From: Marasmius tenuissimus
Taxonomy: Eukaryota > Basidiomycota > Agaricomycetes > Agaricales > Marasmiaceae
Direction of reading: 5' to 3'
Assembly: GCA_029532415.1 (NCBI GenBank)
Contig: JAQOTA010000047.1
Location: forward strand, 1,860,001 to 1,924,000
DNA: 64,000 nucleotides
Below, in pieces: positions 1-10,504 of this stretch. Position 1 is the stretch's first letter. Each line of letters begins with the position of its first letter. A program made the translations under genes and the position numbers. The notes under the pieces are model-generated. The model ran no database searches. It was not told the origin of the DNA and saw only the letters and a list, made by a program, of their open reading frames with translations.

Positions 1-1026
1 GAGGCGACGCAGTAGGAGATGGCAAGGAAAAAATTTCAAATGGATGTGATTGTTGGTGGGCCAATGATTATGCCCAGCATTATAAGCGTTGCTTCTCATG
101 TGCACTCGGAATTGGTGAAGGACAAAGTAAGTGATGCATTTCTAGTATAATGTGTATGGTATCCCTCTACTATATTTGGTAGGGATAGTGGTTGTGATAG
201 GTGAGGTTAAGATTTGTAGTCCATTGGTACCGACTAGAAGTCGTGGTGGTGCAATAACGATAATTGCAGGCCATAGATATCCAAAAGAACATTAGTTAGG
301 TAGAGGAAATGATTGATATATCACGCACTTTGCTGCTGCATGAAAGACAACAGATGCCGCCTGATACTCTTCAGTTCCTGTAGAATTCCTAGCCGACGGT
401 CTCCAATCCGCGAGTTCAAAAGTGTTCGCAGATTTTTGCGGGGAGCTGGAATCTAGAATGCCAAAGGACTGAGATAAGAGACAGTGATATACTGCGGCAC
501 AGGAAAATATGGCTCACCTTCTTTCAAATTGACAGCCAGGAGCAGGAGGGAGCAGGAAAGACGACGGAGCAAGGAATATGGGGTCAGGCTGTGCGATGTT
601 CGTCCAGGCGGCTGGTGCGGGGCTGACTAAGGGGCCTTCCCTATATGGAGGCGCCGGACCGGTGGCTCCGGGGTAACTTACCAGAAGCCTCTCAGACCCT
701 CCTGGTAACTTACCAGTAACTTACGGGTAACTTACCAGGTAAGTTTGAAAAATGGTAACTTTGGCAGGGTTTGTGACGCAACGCTAATCTCCTCCCATCT
801 CTGCGCCTCAGCAACCTCTCAAGCCATCTCAATCAAACACGCCCCCCCTCCAACCCTTCACAACCCCAACAGACGGTGATCAATCTCTCTATTCAACTTC
901 TCTGTCCGTGGATATTGCGTGGTAGCGGGCAATATAGGGATTGCCCCGGGGTAAGCAGCCCAAGGGACGTGATGTCAGGCAATTGACGAGCCTCGTCTTC
1001 ATACAATGATGGAAAAAGAGAAGGAC
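1..1026. other. Left flank without a recognisable gene
   Basis: I see no convincing coding exon here on either strand. The only structure noted is a cluster of GGTAACTTACC motifs at about 671-755, listed separately. The stretch ends at the target-site duplication of the hAT element. Confidence 0.5.
671..755. repeat. Cluster of GGTAACTTACC motifs
   Basis: The motif GGTAACTTACC or a close variant occurs about four times in 85 bases (near 672, 703, 713 and 727), followed by the inverted form GGTAAGTTT and by GGTAACTTT. Short motifs repeated like this are typical of the subterminal regions of hAT-type DNA transposons, as seen in the other elements of this window. The block could be one end of an element whose other end lies left of the window, but I found no paired terminal repeat or target duplication, so that reading is an inference. 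Confidence 0.45.
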
Positions 1027-1034
1027 GCGAAAAT
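1027..1034. repeat. Left 8-bp target-site duplication of hAT element
   Basis: GCGAAAAT directly abuts the left inverted repeat and is repeated without mismatch at 5266-5273. Eight base pairs is the hallmark target duplication of the hAT superfamily, and a perfect pair points to a fairly young insertion. Confidence 0.93.
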
Positions 1035-1055
1035 TAGTGCGCCCGCGATTAGGTC
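1035..1055 (+). repeat. Left terminal inverted repeat of hAT element
   Basis: Twenty-one bases starting TAGTGCGCCCGC, an exact reverse complement of 5245-5265. Confidence 0.93.
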
Positions 1056-1059
1056 AGAG

Positions 1060-1165
1060 TTATTAGCAGTGCTAATTAGCAAGCGCTAATTAGCAGCTAA
1101 TTAGCGACACCCTCGGGACCCCCCAAAAATTCGATGCTAATTAGATAGTAGCTGCTAATTAGGTT
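1060..1165. repeat. Left subterminal GCTAATTAGC motif array
   Basis: Palindromic GCTAATTAGC and partial copies (TTAGCAGTGCTAATTAGC, GCGCTAATTAGC, AGCTAATTAGC, TGCTAATTAG twice) are packed between the inverted repeat and the transposase gene. Such arrays are binding sites for the BED-type zinc finger of hAT transposases in studied elements; that role here is inferred. Confidence 0.8.
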
Positions 1166-1362
1166 CTATAGTGAATTTATCGGCGTAGAGACTACTTTCG
1201 ATGCATTTTCTGGCTCAACACGTCCAGACATTGGTCGCAATAGCTCATGACGTAGTGGTAGAAGTGGCAGTGCCCACGCGCCTAAAATTTTGTCGCGTCC
1301 AAAGGGTGTGCTCGTGATCCCAGACGCGTCCACCGATCACTGATCGAGTCAAAACCCTCCAA

Positions 1363-4300
1363 ATGGATACTCAAGAGGTCAGTGACCTACACAAGCTCAG
1401 GATTCTTATGAAGAATCTCCCGGAAGCTCTCCCACTCCATTCACAAGACGACACCTATCACCCTGCCCTCTTTAACTGGTCTATTGACGATGGATGGGCG
1501 CAGGATGTCGGGAAAGATGGTGCCATCAACCGAGCATTAGAGGCAGCAATTGGTCCGAGGAAAAGCGGCGGCATATTTCCCATCCTAGAGAGAGGGCCTG
1601 CGATGGAAAATCTAGCCAAGATACTTGATACATACAGCAAGGAGCTTCCCGACTCGTTCTTGATCAATAATTGGATCCAAAATGCGATTGCATCTGCTGA
1701 GAGTGTCTTGAAAGAGCATAGGACCGCAGTGCGTACTATTCTCATACTTATGCTGAGTTTCATGACTCAAATTGCCAGCAGCTGCCAGATTTCACCCAGT
1801 CCGAGAGCGAGAATGCACAGGCAGCAGTTAGTCTCCGAGCTAGTGTACCTCCGCAGGATGCGGACCCAGGGAATGCACGTTCTTCAAATGGTCCTAAAGA
1901 GACTACTGCCGTTATCCAGGCTCGAAAGAAGGGGAAAAGCAAGCCGACGAAACGGGACACCAAGGCCATGACCGAAGCAGATATTGCGGACGATAGGTAC
2001 CGAGACCAGCCCGAGAAGACTGATAATAGGAAGGGTGGGCGTCAAGCCATGCCTCTTCTTGCAAAGATCACCAGGATTTCAGTTGGGTTGTCGGGAAATG
2101 ATGAAGGGAAAACGGTCATCCGCTGCATTTGTAGCCAGTATTGTGACCAGAAAGAAGTCTCAGCGAAGGGAACCCGGAACAAGCAGAGAATTTTGAAGCA
2201 CGCCATATCATGCGGCTGGTTGGGAAACATCCATGGAGGAGTGTGGAAGACAGAGGCAATCACGGCTCTTGCGGCAAAGGCCTATAACAGTGACGAGGAG
2301 ATGGAGGGAAATGATGAATCGGAGGTAGAGTCGGACTCGGGTGAGAAAATGACAGGCTCAGGCAAACGAAAACATTCCGGCAATCACGAGAACACATACA
2401 TTGAGCCACCTCCCCGAAAGCGGAAGGCTGTACTTGGCTCATCTGATGCTCCTATTGTGTTGGAGGAGCCACTTACTCCCGACGATGCGAAAGTGAAGGC
2501 CGTGAAGCTGAAGTCTGGTGGGGGGTCCTTCAAAGACTTCAAAACCAAAGGTCGCCAACAGCTCGAGGCGACTACTAATCACAATCTTGTTCAAATGATT
2601 GCTTGCAATGGTCTTCCATTCAAATTCCTCGGATCGACCGAATTCAAGAACTTTTGCGCCGGGCTCAATAGCGTCTACCGTGTCCCATGTCCAACAACCT
2701 TCTCCGATCGTTTGCTCCCTAACACATCAGCCAGTGTCTTGCTTCGCACGTTGGAATACCTCCGGCAGTTCTACCACCTGCAGATTAGCTTTGATGGAGG
2801 CAAACTGCGGAGGAAGGGCTTCTATACCGTCACTGTCACTACTCCCCACCGTCAGTCCTTCACTATTGAGCTCGATGATGGTACACGTCTCAGCCATACA
2901 GCTAAGTACGTTGTAGAGATTCTTGAAAAGGTATGTTCACGTGAATAGTCTAATTATGAAGTTGCGCCTGATGATGTTTTTAATTTCAGTGGGTCGCGTC
3001 GATTGGACCATATCGATTCAGCGGAACATCCTCTGACTCTACAGCCGTTACGCTGAAGGCGAGGAAGGACTTCTGTGAGAAGTTCCCGCATATCCTCAAT
3101 ATGAATGACGCATGCCACAATCTTCAAAACACGATGAAGGATATCTGCAAGCTTCCTTTCTTTCACGTGGTATGTAACCACTCACCGAGCTTGAGCGAAG
3201 ACTAACAGTATATTTGAATACTATAGGTTATAACCCAGTTTCGGGACGTTCTTACTTACATGTCACAGTCAACCTACGCGCGAGATCACTTTGACTATGA
3301 ACGGGATCGACTCAAAATTGCCCGGGGCTTGGAAGCCGTCACGGACCATCGATTCGGTTCGATATATTGGTCTGCTGAGTCCGTCATTCGAGGTATCCCA
3401 GCCTTCACAAGCATCGTTCGCGACCCAGAAGTTGGGCTCACAACCAAGGTACGTCTCATGGTTCCGCCTCTTACTTCTACAGTTACTGATACAGTGTTGT
3501 TTCCACTAGACACTCTTGGACATTTTCCAAGATGATGATAACATACACGATTTCAAGAGAGATTTGAATCGTCTTGTCAACCTCCTTCGACCGTTTGCAC
3601 GCTCACTCCAGTGCCTGGAAGCACACGACACAACGCCAGACGATGTCTATCGATATTGGTTGGCTATTCTGGCTCATCTCCACGATCTATTCCAAAACGG
3701 AAACCACAAGTTGGAGACTCAAGCGATTGAACAGATCAGAAAGATCGTCAATCGACGCTACTCCGAACTTATTGAGAACCCTCGCGCTCAAAATATCTAT
3801 CTTGCAGCATTCTTTCTTGCTCCGGGTGCGTCTCTTTCATCATTTTGAAAAATATGCTCCGCGTCCTGAACCATCTTAACTCAGAGAACCGTTCTGCTGA
3901 GATCCTCAAGCGACCAAACCCATTGGCAGTCCCAAGGGTAACGCTCAGTATCTCACGCAATGCCGAATCTATCTCTCGCCCACCCATCACACTAAAGGAG
4001 AGCCCGAGTACTGTGCAAAAGATAGGTGTAAGCTTACTTGGGATTCTACGAAACGAGTATGGCGATGTCTACCGGCCAGAGGTATCCGTTGAGAGTGCAA
4101 GGAAGGAGATGGCTGAGCGGAGCCCATACCTTGCGAAGTACACTCCTGCAGAGGCACTCGCACGCCTCAAGACCCAATTTTCGGCTTACCTGAGTGGAGA
4201 ATCTCCATTCATCTTCAAGCAGTCGTTCAAGGGTACTGTACGCCAGTGGTGGACTCAGCTTGCAGCCCACGACGAAGCAGACGTTCTGGTGGCAAGTGAT

Positions 4301-5090
4301 TTATGCTTTCTCTCCCCGGGTTATACTGACCCGCGAACTTCAATTGGATTGGCAGGCCATTGCTATCAAAATATTCTCAGCTCTACCAACGTCAATGACC
4401 GAGGAGCGCGCAGTCTCAATCGTGACGTGGATGAACTCCGCGCGTCGAAACAATCAGTCAGTCGCCACCGTGTCCAATCTCCTCCGCGTGCGGCAATGGT
4501 ATCGCATGGATGTACCATCGGTAAGTTATCCTCAGGCACACACTGTCTTACCCTATCCTCTATAGTCTAATCTGATGGTTCTCGTGATGCAGAAAACAAA
4601 GGAAAGACTCTCTGTGAAATGGAGAGACCTTCCTGCAACCATTCATCACCCCTTGCGTTCACGTCGCACCCCTCCTACCCCAAAATCAGCAGATGATTCC
4701 GCGAATAATGTCTCCCCAACATCCGCGAGCCAGGAAGTGGCCTTGAACGAAGACTCTGATAACGAGGAGGAGGATGTGGGTGATGCCTTGCGCTGGCTGG
4801 ATGACACTCTTGATGTTGATGAGGTATTGGCGTCGGCGGATTGGGACGAATGGGATAACGAAAGTACTGACTTGCGGCTACCCTCGACATCTTCCTTCAA
4901 AGCTGCAGAAACCATTGATGTCACTCACCCTGAACTCCTCGACATTCTCTCTGATGTTCCGGTCAAACGGAACTCTCGATTCACCATTCCCAGGCAAGAG
5001 CCTAGTGGGAGTACGGCAGCCAAACGCAAGACGGTCACTATGGAGGATGCGATACCGGGAGAAAACGACTGGAATTCGTTCATACCGTAG
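1363..5090 (+). CDS. hAT-family transposase, 8 exons, about 1100 aa
   Basis: This gene would encode the enzyme that excises and reinserts the element. My model is join(1363..1728,1779..2930,2990..3169,3227..3448,3510..3825,3885..4288,4356..4520,4593..5090); every junction keeps frame and uses GT-AG. Residues about 238-263 hold a Cys/His cluster (CICSQYC then H and C) resembling a BED finger. Basic stretches (GKRKH, PPRKRK) near 310-340 could be nuclear-localisation signals. An RNase H-like core starts near residue 461 at SFDGG, followed by NDACHNLQ near 539, which matches the conserved 'CxxH' helix of hAT transposases. The segment IKIFSALPTSMTEER near residue 885 is the hAT C-terminal dimerisation domain. 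A Ser/Asp/Glu-rich tail of about 165 residues follows. The gene sits wholly inside intact inverted repeats. An upstream start is possible but not needed. Confidence 0.9.
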
Positions 5091-5162
5091 AATTACAGCT
5101 ACTAGAGTACTCAGAAGGCCTAAAACACTCGAAAAATCGCCCAATTTTTTTTTTGCCGAAAA

Positions 5163-5236
5163 CTTGCTAATTAGCAATGCTAATATGCTATGCTAAAAAG
5201 GTTTCATGGCTCTCCCGCTAATAAGCTTTGCTAAGA
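5163..5236. repeat. Right subterminal GCTAATTAGC-like motif array
   Basis: Variants of the same motif as at the left end (TGCTAATTAGC, ATGCTAATATGC, CGCTAATAAGC, TTGCTAAG) lie between the transposase stop and the right inverted repeat. Confidence 0.75.
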
Positions 5237-5244
5237 ACTCGTGG

Positions 5245-5265
5245 GACCTAATCGCGGGCGCACTA
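5245..5265 (-). repeat. Right terminal inverted repeat of hAT element
   Basis: Exact reverse complement of 1035-1055, ending the element with ...GCGGGCGCACTA. Confidence 0.93.
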
Positions 5266-5273
5266 GCGAAAAT
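5266..5273. repeat. Right 8-bp target-site duplication of hAT element
   Basis: GCGAAAAT, identical to 1027-1034 and immediately outside the right inverted repeat. Confidence 0.93.
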
Positions 5274-6037
5274 GAAAGCTAGTTCCACGGTGACGAAAAG
5301 CACTCTGAGAATCGCAGTGAGCACGTGTGACTGTGGGAACTATTCCCCGTTCAAGGCAGACGCGTCCCACGGTCCGTTTGCACTTTTCTTCGGTTGCTCC
5401 GTCCGCGCTTAAGTATTCACCTTTCGTTCATTCCTGAGAAGAGCACCGGCTAACGGAAATCAGGAAAGTATCGTGTCATGTCTAGCCCATTCTCAACCTT
5501 ATCTACCGTCTCTACTCCCTTGTATCCTTCGTCATGATTTGTTTATGACTCTTGACTCTCGTCGTGGGGAATGTTCTTCGACATCGTTTGACTCACAGAA
5601 GGCCCGGGGAAGGGAGGGAGAGTCCGTCGTACTTAGAGCTTTAGTCTCCCCTTTTCATTTCGACGCCAAAGGGAAGACTTTCGTACGGTGTACCAACATG
5701 AAGCTTGCGAATAGAAATTTGACTTAGAGGCTCGGCGACTCAGTTTGTCGCCATTCAACGGCTAAAGTTACGAGAATCGCTTCTTCCTACGACTAGCTCA
5801 CGACTCCCCTTGCTTCTACTATTGATATCACCTGCGCAGACAGCGAAGGAGAGCTCTTATTCGACTCACTAATGGTCGCCTCATAATACCCAGGTTAAAC
5901 CCCCATCATCTCGAGATCTGGCCGAATGATCGGTTTTTCAAGCTCTAATCGGTTAAGTTTGCAGGTTTTCTTAGTTCTTATTTCTTGCTAAGCGTTTGTA
6001 GACCCGATCCACTGCACACGCATGTGGCTTGAGTGAG
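5274..6037. other. Intergenic stretch, no supported gene
   Basis: Only short open frames without family signatures or paired splice structure are visible. The largest, at 5473-5727 on the plus strand, has no recognisable feature. Confidence 0.45.
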
Positions 6038-6039
6038 TA

Positions 6040-6304
6040 CTGTCCTATTTCACTCAATTCGGATGGTCACGGTCACAGGCGAGAAAATTTCCGAAATTTT
6101 TTCAGATGGTCACTGGGTCACCGGGGGTCCATCCGAAATGTCCCAGCCTGTGACGCCTCCAAAGATACCAGATTTGGTGTTCTGGCGCCAAATTTCCGAA
6201 ATTTTTGCTCCGCGTCACACGACGCGGAGGGCCCATCCGAATTCACAATCTCGGATGGAATGGTCACCGGTCACAAGCCATCCGAATTGAGTGAAATAGG
6301 ACAG
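6040..6304. mobile_element. 265-bp MITE with 27-bp TIRs and TA duplication (Tc1/mariner-type)
   Basis: Positions 6040-6066 and 6278-6304 are perfect inverted repeats of 27 bp beginning CTGTCCTATTTCACTC. Both outer flanks are TA (6038-6039 and 6305-6306), the target duplication of Tc1/mariner/pogo elements. The interior has no coding capacity; it contains a direct repeat of AAATTTCCGAAATTTTT and a small GC-rich hairpin near 6210-6228. Superfamily is assigned from the TA duplication and the TIR layout only. Confidence 0.88.
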
Positions 6305-6306
6305 TA

Positions 6307-7510
6307 TGCTCTTGACCTGTCGGTTGTTATGACAAGCATTTCAAACGAATCTGAGTTGAACGAGTGGCTGGTCAGTGAGGGCAAATCTCTTCGCCACAGC
6401 AGGAGATGACTTGAGTTGGTTGCGCACCGGACTTCAACTACTTAGCTCGTCACCTCTAGGCTTGGTATCAACAATCTGGTAAGCTCGAAAGAGGACGGAT
6501 GTAATGTTTACACGAGGCTGCTATCATTCTGAATCTTAACAGCTTGATGCTTGTAAGCTCATTTCAACGATCAACATTTTTTCTTTCCTTTTCATCACGA
6601 ATCAGAATCAGGAGAGCTGTTTCCCGTGTTGGGTGGGCAGTAGTGCGGTCTATATCGAATATTCGGTGCCTTTTCATGTAAGTATTACATAGTTTGTCTC
6701 TCGAGCTCTTGTTTGAATCTTTTTCAATAAACCTTGGGTATTATGTGGTGCGCGCGCGCCTGACACTTTTTTAATCCCTGTCGTATCTTCAATTTACCAC
6801 AAACTACTGCCTTCCGACTGTAGCTTTTGGACTCTTGGTCAATGTGGATCAGTTTTCAGTCAAGTGCAACATCATCTCCCTGAATACCGCGTTGAGTGGA
6901 GCCGGAGCAAGGTTTGGGCAAGGGTACCAAGGCCCCGAGGAGACTCGCAAATTGCCCGAATTATGATTGTATTATGTGAAGACTGAATCATAGGATCACC
7001 CGTGAATGACTCTTCTGAGCGGCGCCACGAGGTGTCATCGAGGGGATACCCGAAAACTAATAAGCGTAAATTCCGCCCGGTTACTCCGAGACTGCGTCTG
7101 GTCATGCTCTTCAATCGACTCCGCTTTCGTTCTTTTGGTTGGGGGAAATCTTTACCCACTCTCCGTTCGATTCGATCTATCGACCCGCGTGCTACTCAGA
7201 CTTGTGACAGGGTTAGACACGCATCTACCTACTTGGGAGTCGAAGGATTGTAGCTGACTCACGCGGATCGTCGGTTCCACTGCTGTTTGAGTCTTCTATT
7301 CCTCATGTCTTGGTGACGTGCACGTGTACGTCGGATATCACATCCACTTCTCATTCATTCATCTTATGTTCGCAGCTCCAGCCTTCGTGAAAGCTTGCTC
7401 ATACGCATGTGGACATCAGCCCCAACCTGTCATCTAAACTTGCCATGGGCCTAGGCAAAACAAGTGATGTAGGCTGTACTCCGGCGATAGGTCCTGTTCT
7501 ACCTGTGGTA
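6307..7510. other. Intergenic stretch, no supported gene
   Basis: Short frames on both strands overlap between about 6870 and 7260 without any recognisable motif. I see nothing I can annotate besides the promoter element just downstream. Confidence 0.45.
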
Positions 7511-7521
7511 GTAAGCCCGCG

Positions 7522-7528
7522 TATAAAA
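7522..7528 (+). promoter_or_regulatory. Putative TATA box of GH76-like gene
   Basis: TATAAAA lies 65-71 bases upstream of the chosen start codon at 7593, a normal place for a fungal core promoter. Confidence 0.45.
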
Positions 7529-7592
7529 ACCTCTCGGGAGCAAGATGCAAGGTGATCAAGACGACACCACTCGCTTGTCGCCCATCTCTCCC

Positions 7593-9992
7593 ATGGAGCC
7601 ATTTTCCTTCTTTGTCTTTTTCGCATCGTTTATGCCCCTCGCGTCTAAAGCCCGGTTGAACTCAAATCCACTCTGGGTATCATGTATTTACAAAGCTCTC
7701 ATTTTTATCACGCTGACTGCAATCGCAGAAATCAGATGTTCATCAACCACTGCAGGATCGTCTAGACGTTGCATTTTTAGCGTTGCTGGAAGGAACTACG
7801 CAGGTCCCAGCCCAGTTCGTCGTTATGCATCATGCTGTCTTGATCTCATGAGCTCATATCTAACATTATGGTGTGTTTCAAGGAAAGGCGATCAAACTAT
7901 ATGATAACAGAATCTAAGACCGGACATTCCCAGTTCTTCGCGGCCATGGCAGCTTTTGACATCGCAAGCCATCACAATGACACGTTCCGTGAGCTTGCCT
8001 CTCAGTATTTCAAGGTTGTACTGCTCTCCACGGACATTCAGGACACATTGTAAGAACACTGAACTTACACTGAAACCATTGTCTAATCTAGCATATGGCG
8101 CGAACTCGCAGAGACCGTGGATATACTGCCATCCGCTGGTACAAGGCTTGCGGTGATAAAATTTTCCTCGAAGATGCGCGCAGAAACTGGGAACGGGCAA
8201 ATCAGGTTACAATCTCTAAAGAGATCACGTCACCAAACGGAACTATTCCAGGAAAGAGCTTCCGCGTCAACACAAGCTGTCAGGTCTTCAAACTTGGCAA
8301 CATAACACTCGAAGGAGCAACATTTCGGGAAGGAGCATCATATTTGGTGGGGCAACATCACCATCTGCTGCGCTACAAAACCCCATTGATCTTGTCGCTT
8401 AATGCCTAATTTTTGATATAGAACAAGGCATCGGATGACGGGGTATTGAGCCTCTATGAGACCGCGTAAGTTGTACATTCTCACAAACAATGAGCTTAGT
8501 TTCGTCACTAAAATTTTGTATTTATATTCTGTTATAGCTTATTTTCGCTGTAAGTGCTTGTGGTTTCTTCTTGCACCCCTCCTTGAGGCCCTGACACTTG
8601 TCGTCTTCATGAGATTATCAGCCCTGCTCGCCGAAGCAGAACCGTCTGAAGCCAAGTATGTTCGTGCAGCCACTCGATCGTTAAATTTTATCTTTCGCAT
8701 GGAGGATCAAGTGCTGGAGTCCATTAGAGAGGAAATTAAAAAGCCTCTTGAAGACATGTATCTTGATTGGGCATTCCTATCGATGACAGGCCAAGGTTGT
8801 GACCAATTATCTGTACTCCGAGATAATTACATGGGGTCTACCGGGGGCGTGCTTATTCAAGCGATATCCGTCATGCGTTCTATATCTGGAAGTGAAGATA
8901 TGGACAGAAGGTGAGTATGTCCTGTCCGACGCTAAATACCATCTAATGAAGACTCAAACGAATTAGGCTCCAGGAACTCATCAATTCGACGTTCTATCCG
9001 ACTATAACGGACGACCACAACTCCGGCGGGATCCTCTACAACAAGAATGAAACTCGGAATGCAGGTCCACTCGTTTTTGGACGGGACGGGGATATGTATC
9101 TCTTGAGGGGCCCTGCGGAAGTATACCGACGGGGAGGTAGTTCACTTCCAGTTGACCTGCGAGATAACGTGAAGGCCTTCTTGGGAGTCCATGTGGGTAA
9201 TATCTTTGATGGATTCTGATTGGAACTAACAGCTTCACTTATACAAAGTACAATGCTATACAAAACTTAGCGACTCCAGGCAACAACATCTATGCTCGCA
9301 ACTGGACGGGTCCCAAGCCAACACAAGTGACTTTCGATTTTTACAATCAGGCTGCCGCTGCCCAGATACTAGCCGATGGAATTGGTATCCTCAACGACTC
9401 TGATAGCACCCTTTCCGAGTCACCCTCTTCCTTCCCCAAGTCAGGTTCTTCTAAGCCACCCACTGTTGTGATTGCAGGGGCGACAGTCGGCTCCGCGACA
9501 TTTGTGTTGCTGGCAGTACTCGTCTTCCTCTACACGCTACGGCGACGGCGAGATAAGTCTCGAGGTGCCCCATCATCTGATTATGGTCCCACAGCGCGAG
9601 TCATAGTACCATTCGTCAACACCACATTTGAGAAGAGGACAGCCTTTCCATACAAATATCCACTGCCCGAGTCGCAGGCCCGGGTGGTAGTACCACAAGC
9701 ACCGCTTGTACCCCTTCGGAGACACAATTCAGCACCCTCCACGTTTCAGCAAGGAAGAGAGTCACCAAACGAGCATCATCGTATCACCGGTTTTTCCGAT
9801 ACCAATACCGAAGCGATCGCTAGTGAAGATCGAGGGCACGTTCACACTGGAGGAGATATGGGGACAGACTTGACAATGCCTGAAATGGTACGAGCGATCT
9901 ATCAACGTCTCTGGATCCAGAACGAGCTGGGAAATCCGCCGGATTACCGTAGCGACACGGGGGAGTCACAACGAGTGCGGGATGTGCAGTAG
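7593..9992 (+). CDS. GH76-like (six-hairpin glycosidase-like) membrane-anchored protein, copy 1
   Basis: The model join(7593..7676,7729..7803,7934..8049,8112..8346,8422..8465,8538..8549,8614..8910,8967..9192,9249..9992) gives a continuous frame of 610 residues. The start was chosen because it opens a signal peptide (MEPFSFFVFFASF); an in-frame ATG at 7545 is the alternative. The lumenal part carries segments I associate with agaricomycete proteins labelled GH76: FAAMAAFDIAS, GYTAIRWYKA, LSALLAEAE, DGDMYLLRG, NIYARNWTGP. A single membrane span follows at about residues 436-460 (IAGATVGSATFVLLAVL), then RRRR and a cytoplasmic tail ending near PPDYRSD. Exon 6 is only 12 nt. I could not confirm the paired catalytic aspartates of GH76, so activity on alpha-mannan is uncertain; a non-enzymatic surface protein is possible. 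Related copies lie at 48.5 and 59.7 kb. Confidence 0.72.
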
Positions 9993-10504
9993 CTCGGTAG
10001 TTCATTCCTCAATTCTGACAAGTCGTATACTTTTTCACTTTCTCTTTGAGTTTGGGATCGTCATTTATTGGTCTACGTATTCGTTTACTTCTTAACTCAG
10101 TTATGTTTCTCCATCGGGGGTGACAGATCCACTGCTCCTTGCTGCTCCTGAAATAACTTCACTATGTATATAAGTAATATGACTCTTGTTTTGATGATCT
10201 ATTGCGTTGTTAAAACTTGTACCGCCCAGATTCGAGCTACGACGCTCCATTCCTATTGATCGCGACAAGTAACCATTTATACCTTTTTTCAGCTCCATTA
10301 CTTGCAGCCTCCTGAGTCATCGTCATCGTGCTCGACATCCTCGGTATGGGTACAGAGTGGCAGAGTTCAAGAAACTCGTAAAGAGATGAGGGTGGTCTCC
10401 AATCAACTCGTCCCAATTGGGAGCGGCGACCAGAGCTACCATAGCTTTGTGTGACATTTATTTGGCTTGGCAAAGTCAAAACATCTGCCAAGACTGCAGA
10501 TTCG
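9993..10504. other. Intergenic stretch, no supported gene
   Basis: This follows the GH76-like stop codon. Minus-strand frames near 10100-10490 show no family signature. Nothing else seen. Confidence 0.4.

Larger units (their letters stand above)
1035..5265 (+). mobile_element. Complete autonomous hAT-superfamily DNA transposon
   Basis: The element is 4231 bp long. Its ends are perfect 21-bp inverted repeats (1035-1055 and 5245-5265) beginning TAGTGCGCCCGC, which fits the hAT terminal consensus YARNG. It is bounded by identical 8-bp duplications GCGAAAAT. Inside each end lie repeated palindromic GCTAATTAGC motifs. The interior carries one multi-exon transposase gene in the same orientation with a continuous frame to a natural stop. 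Ends, target duplication and coding sequence all look intact, so the element may be, or recently was, able to move. Naming a hAT family needs a database comparison. Confidence 0.93.

Noticed and set aside
1363..1971. 202-codon frame at the start of the hAT gene as a complete protein
   Set aside because: The last 80 residues read through an intron (1729-1778); after splicing the frame joins the next exon and continues as transposase.
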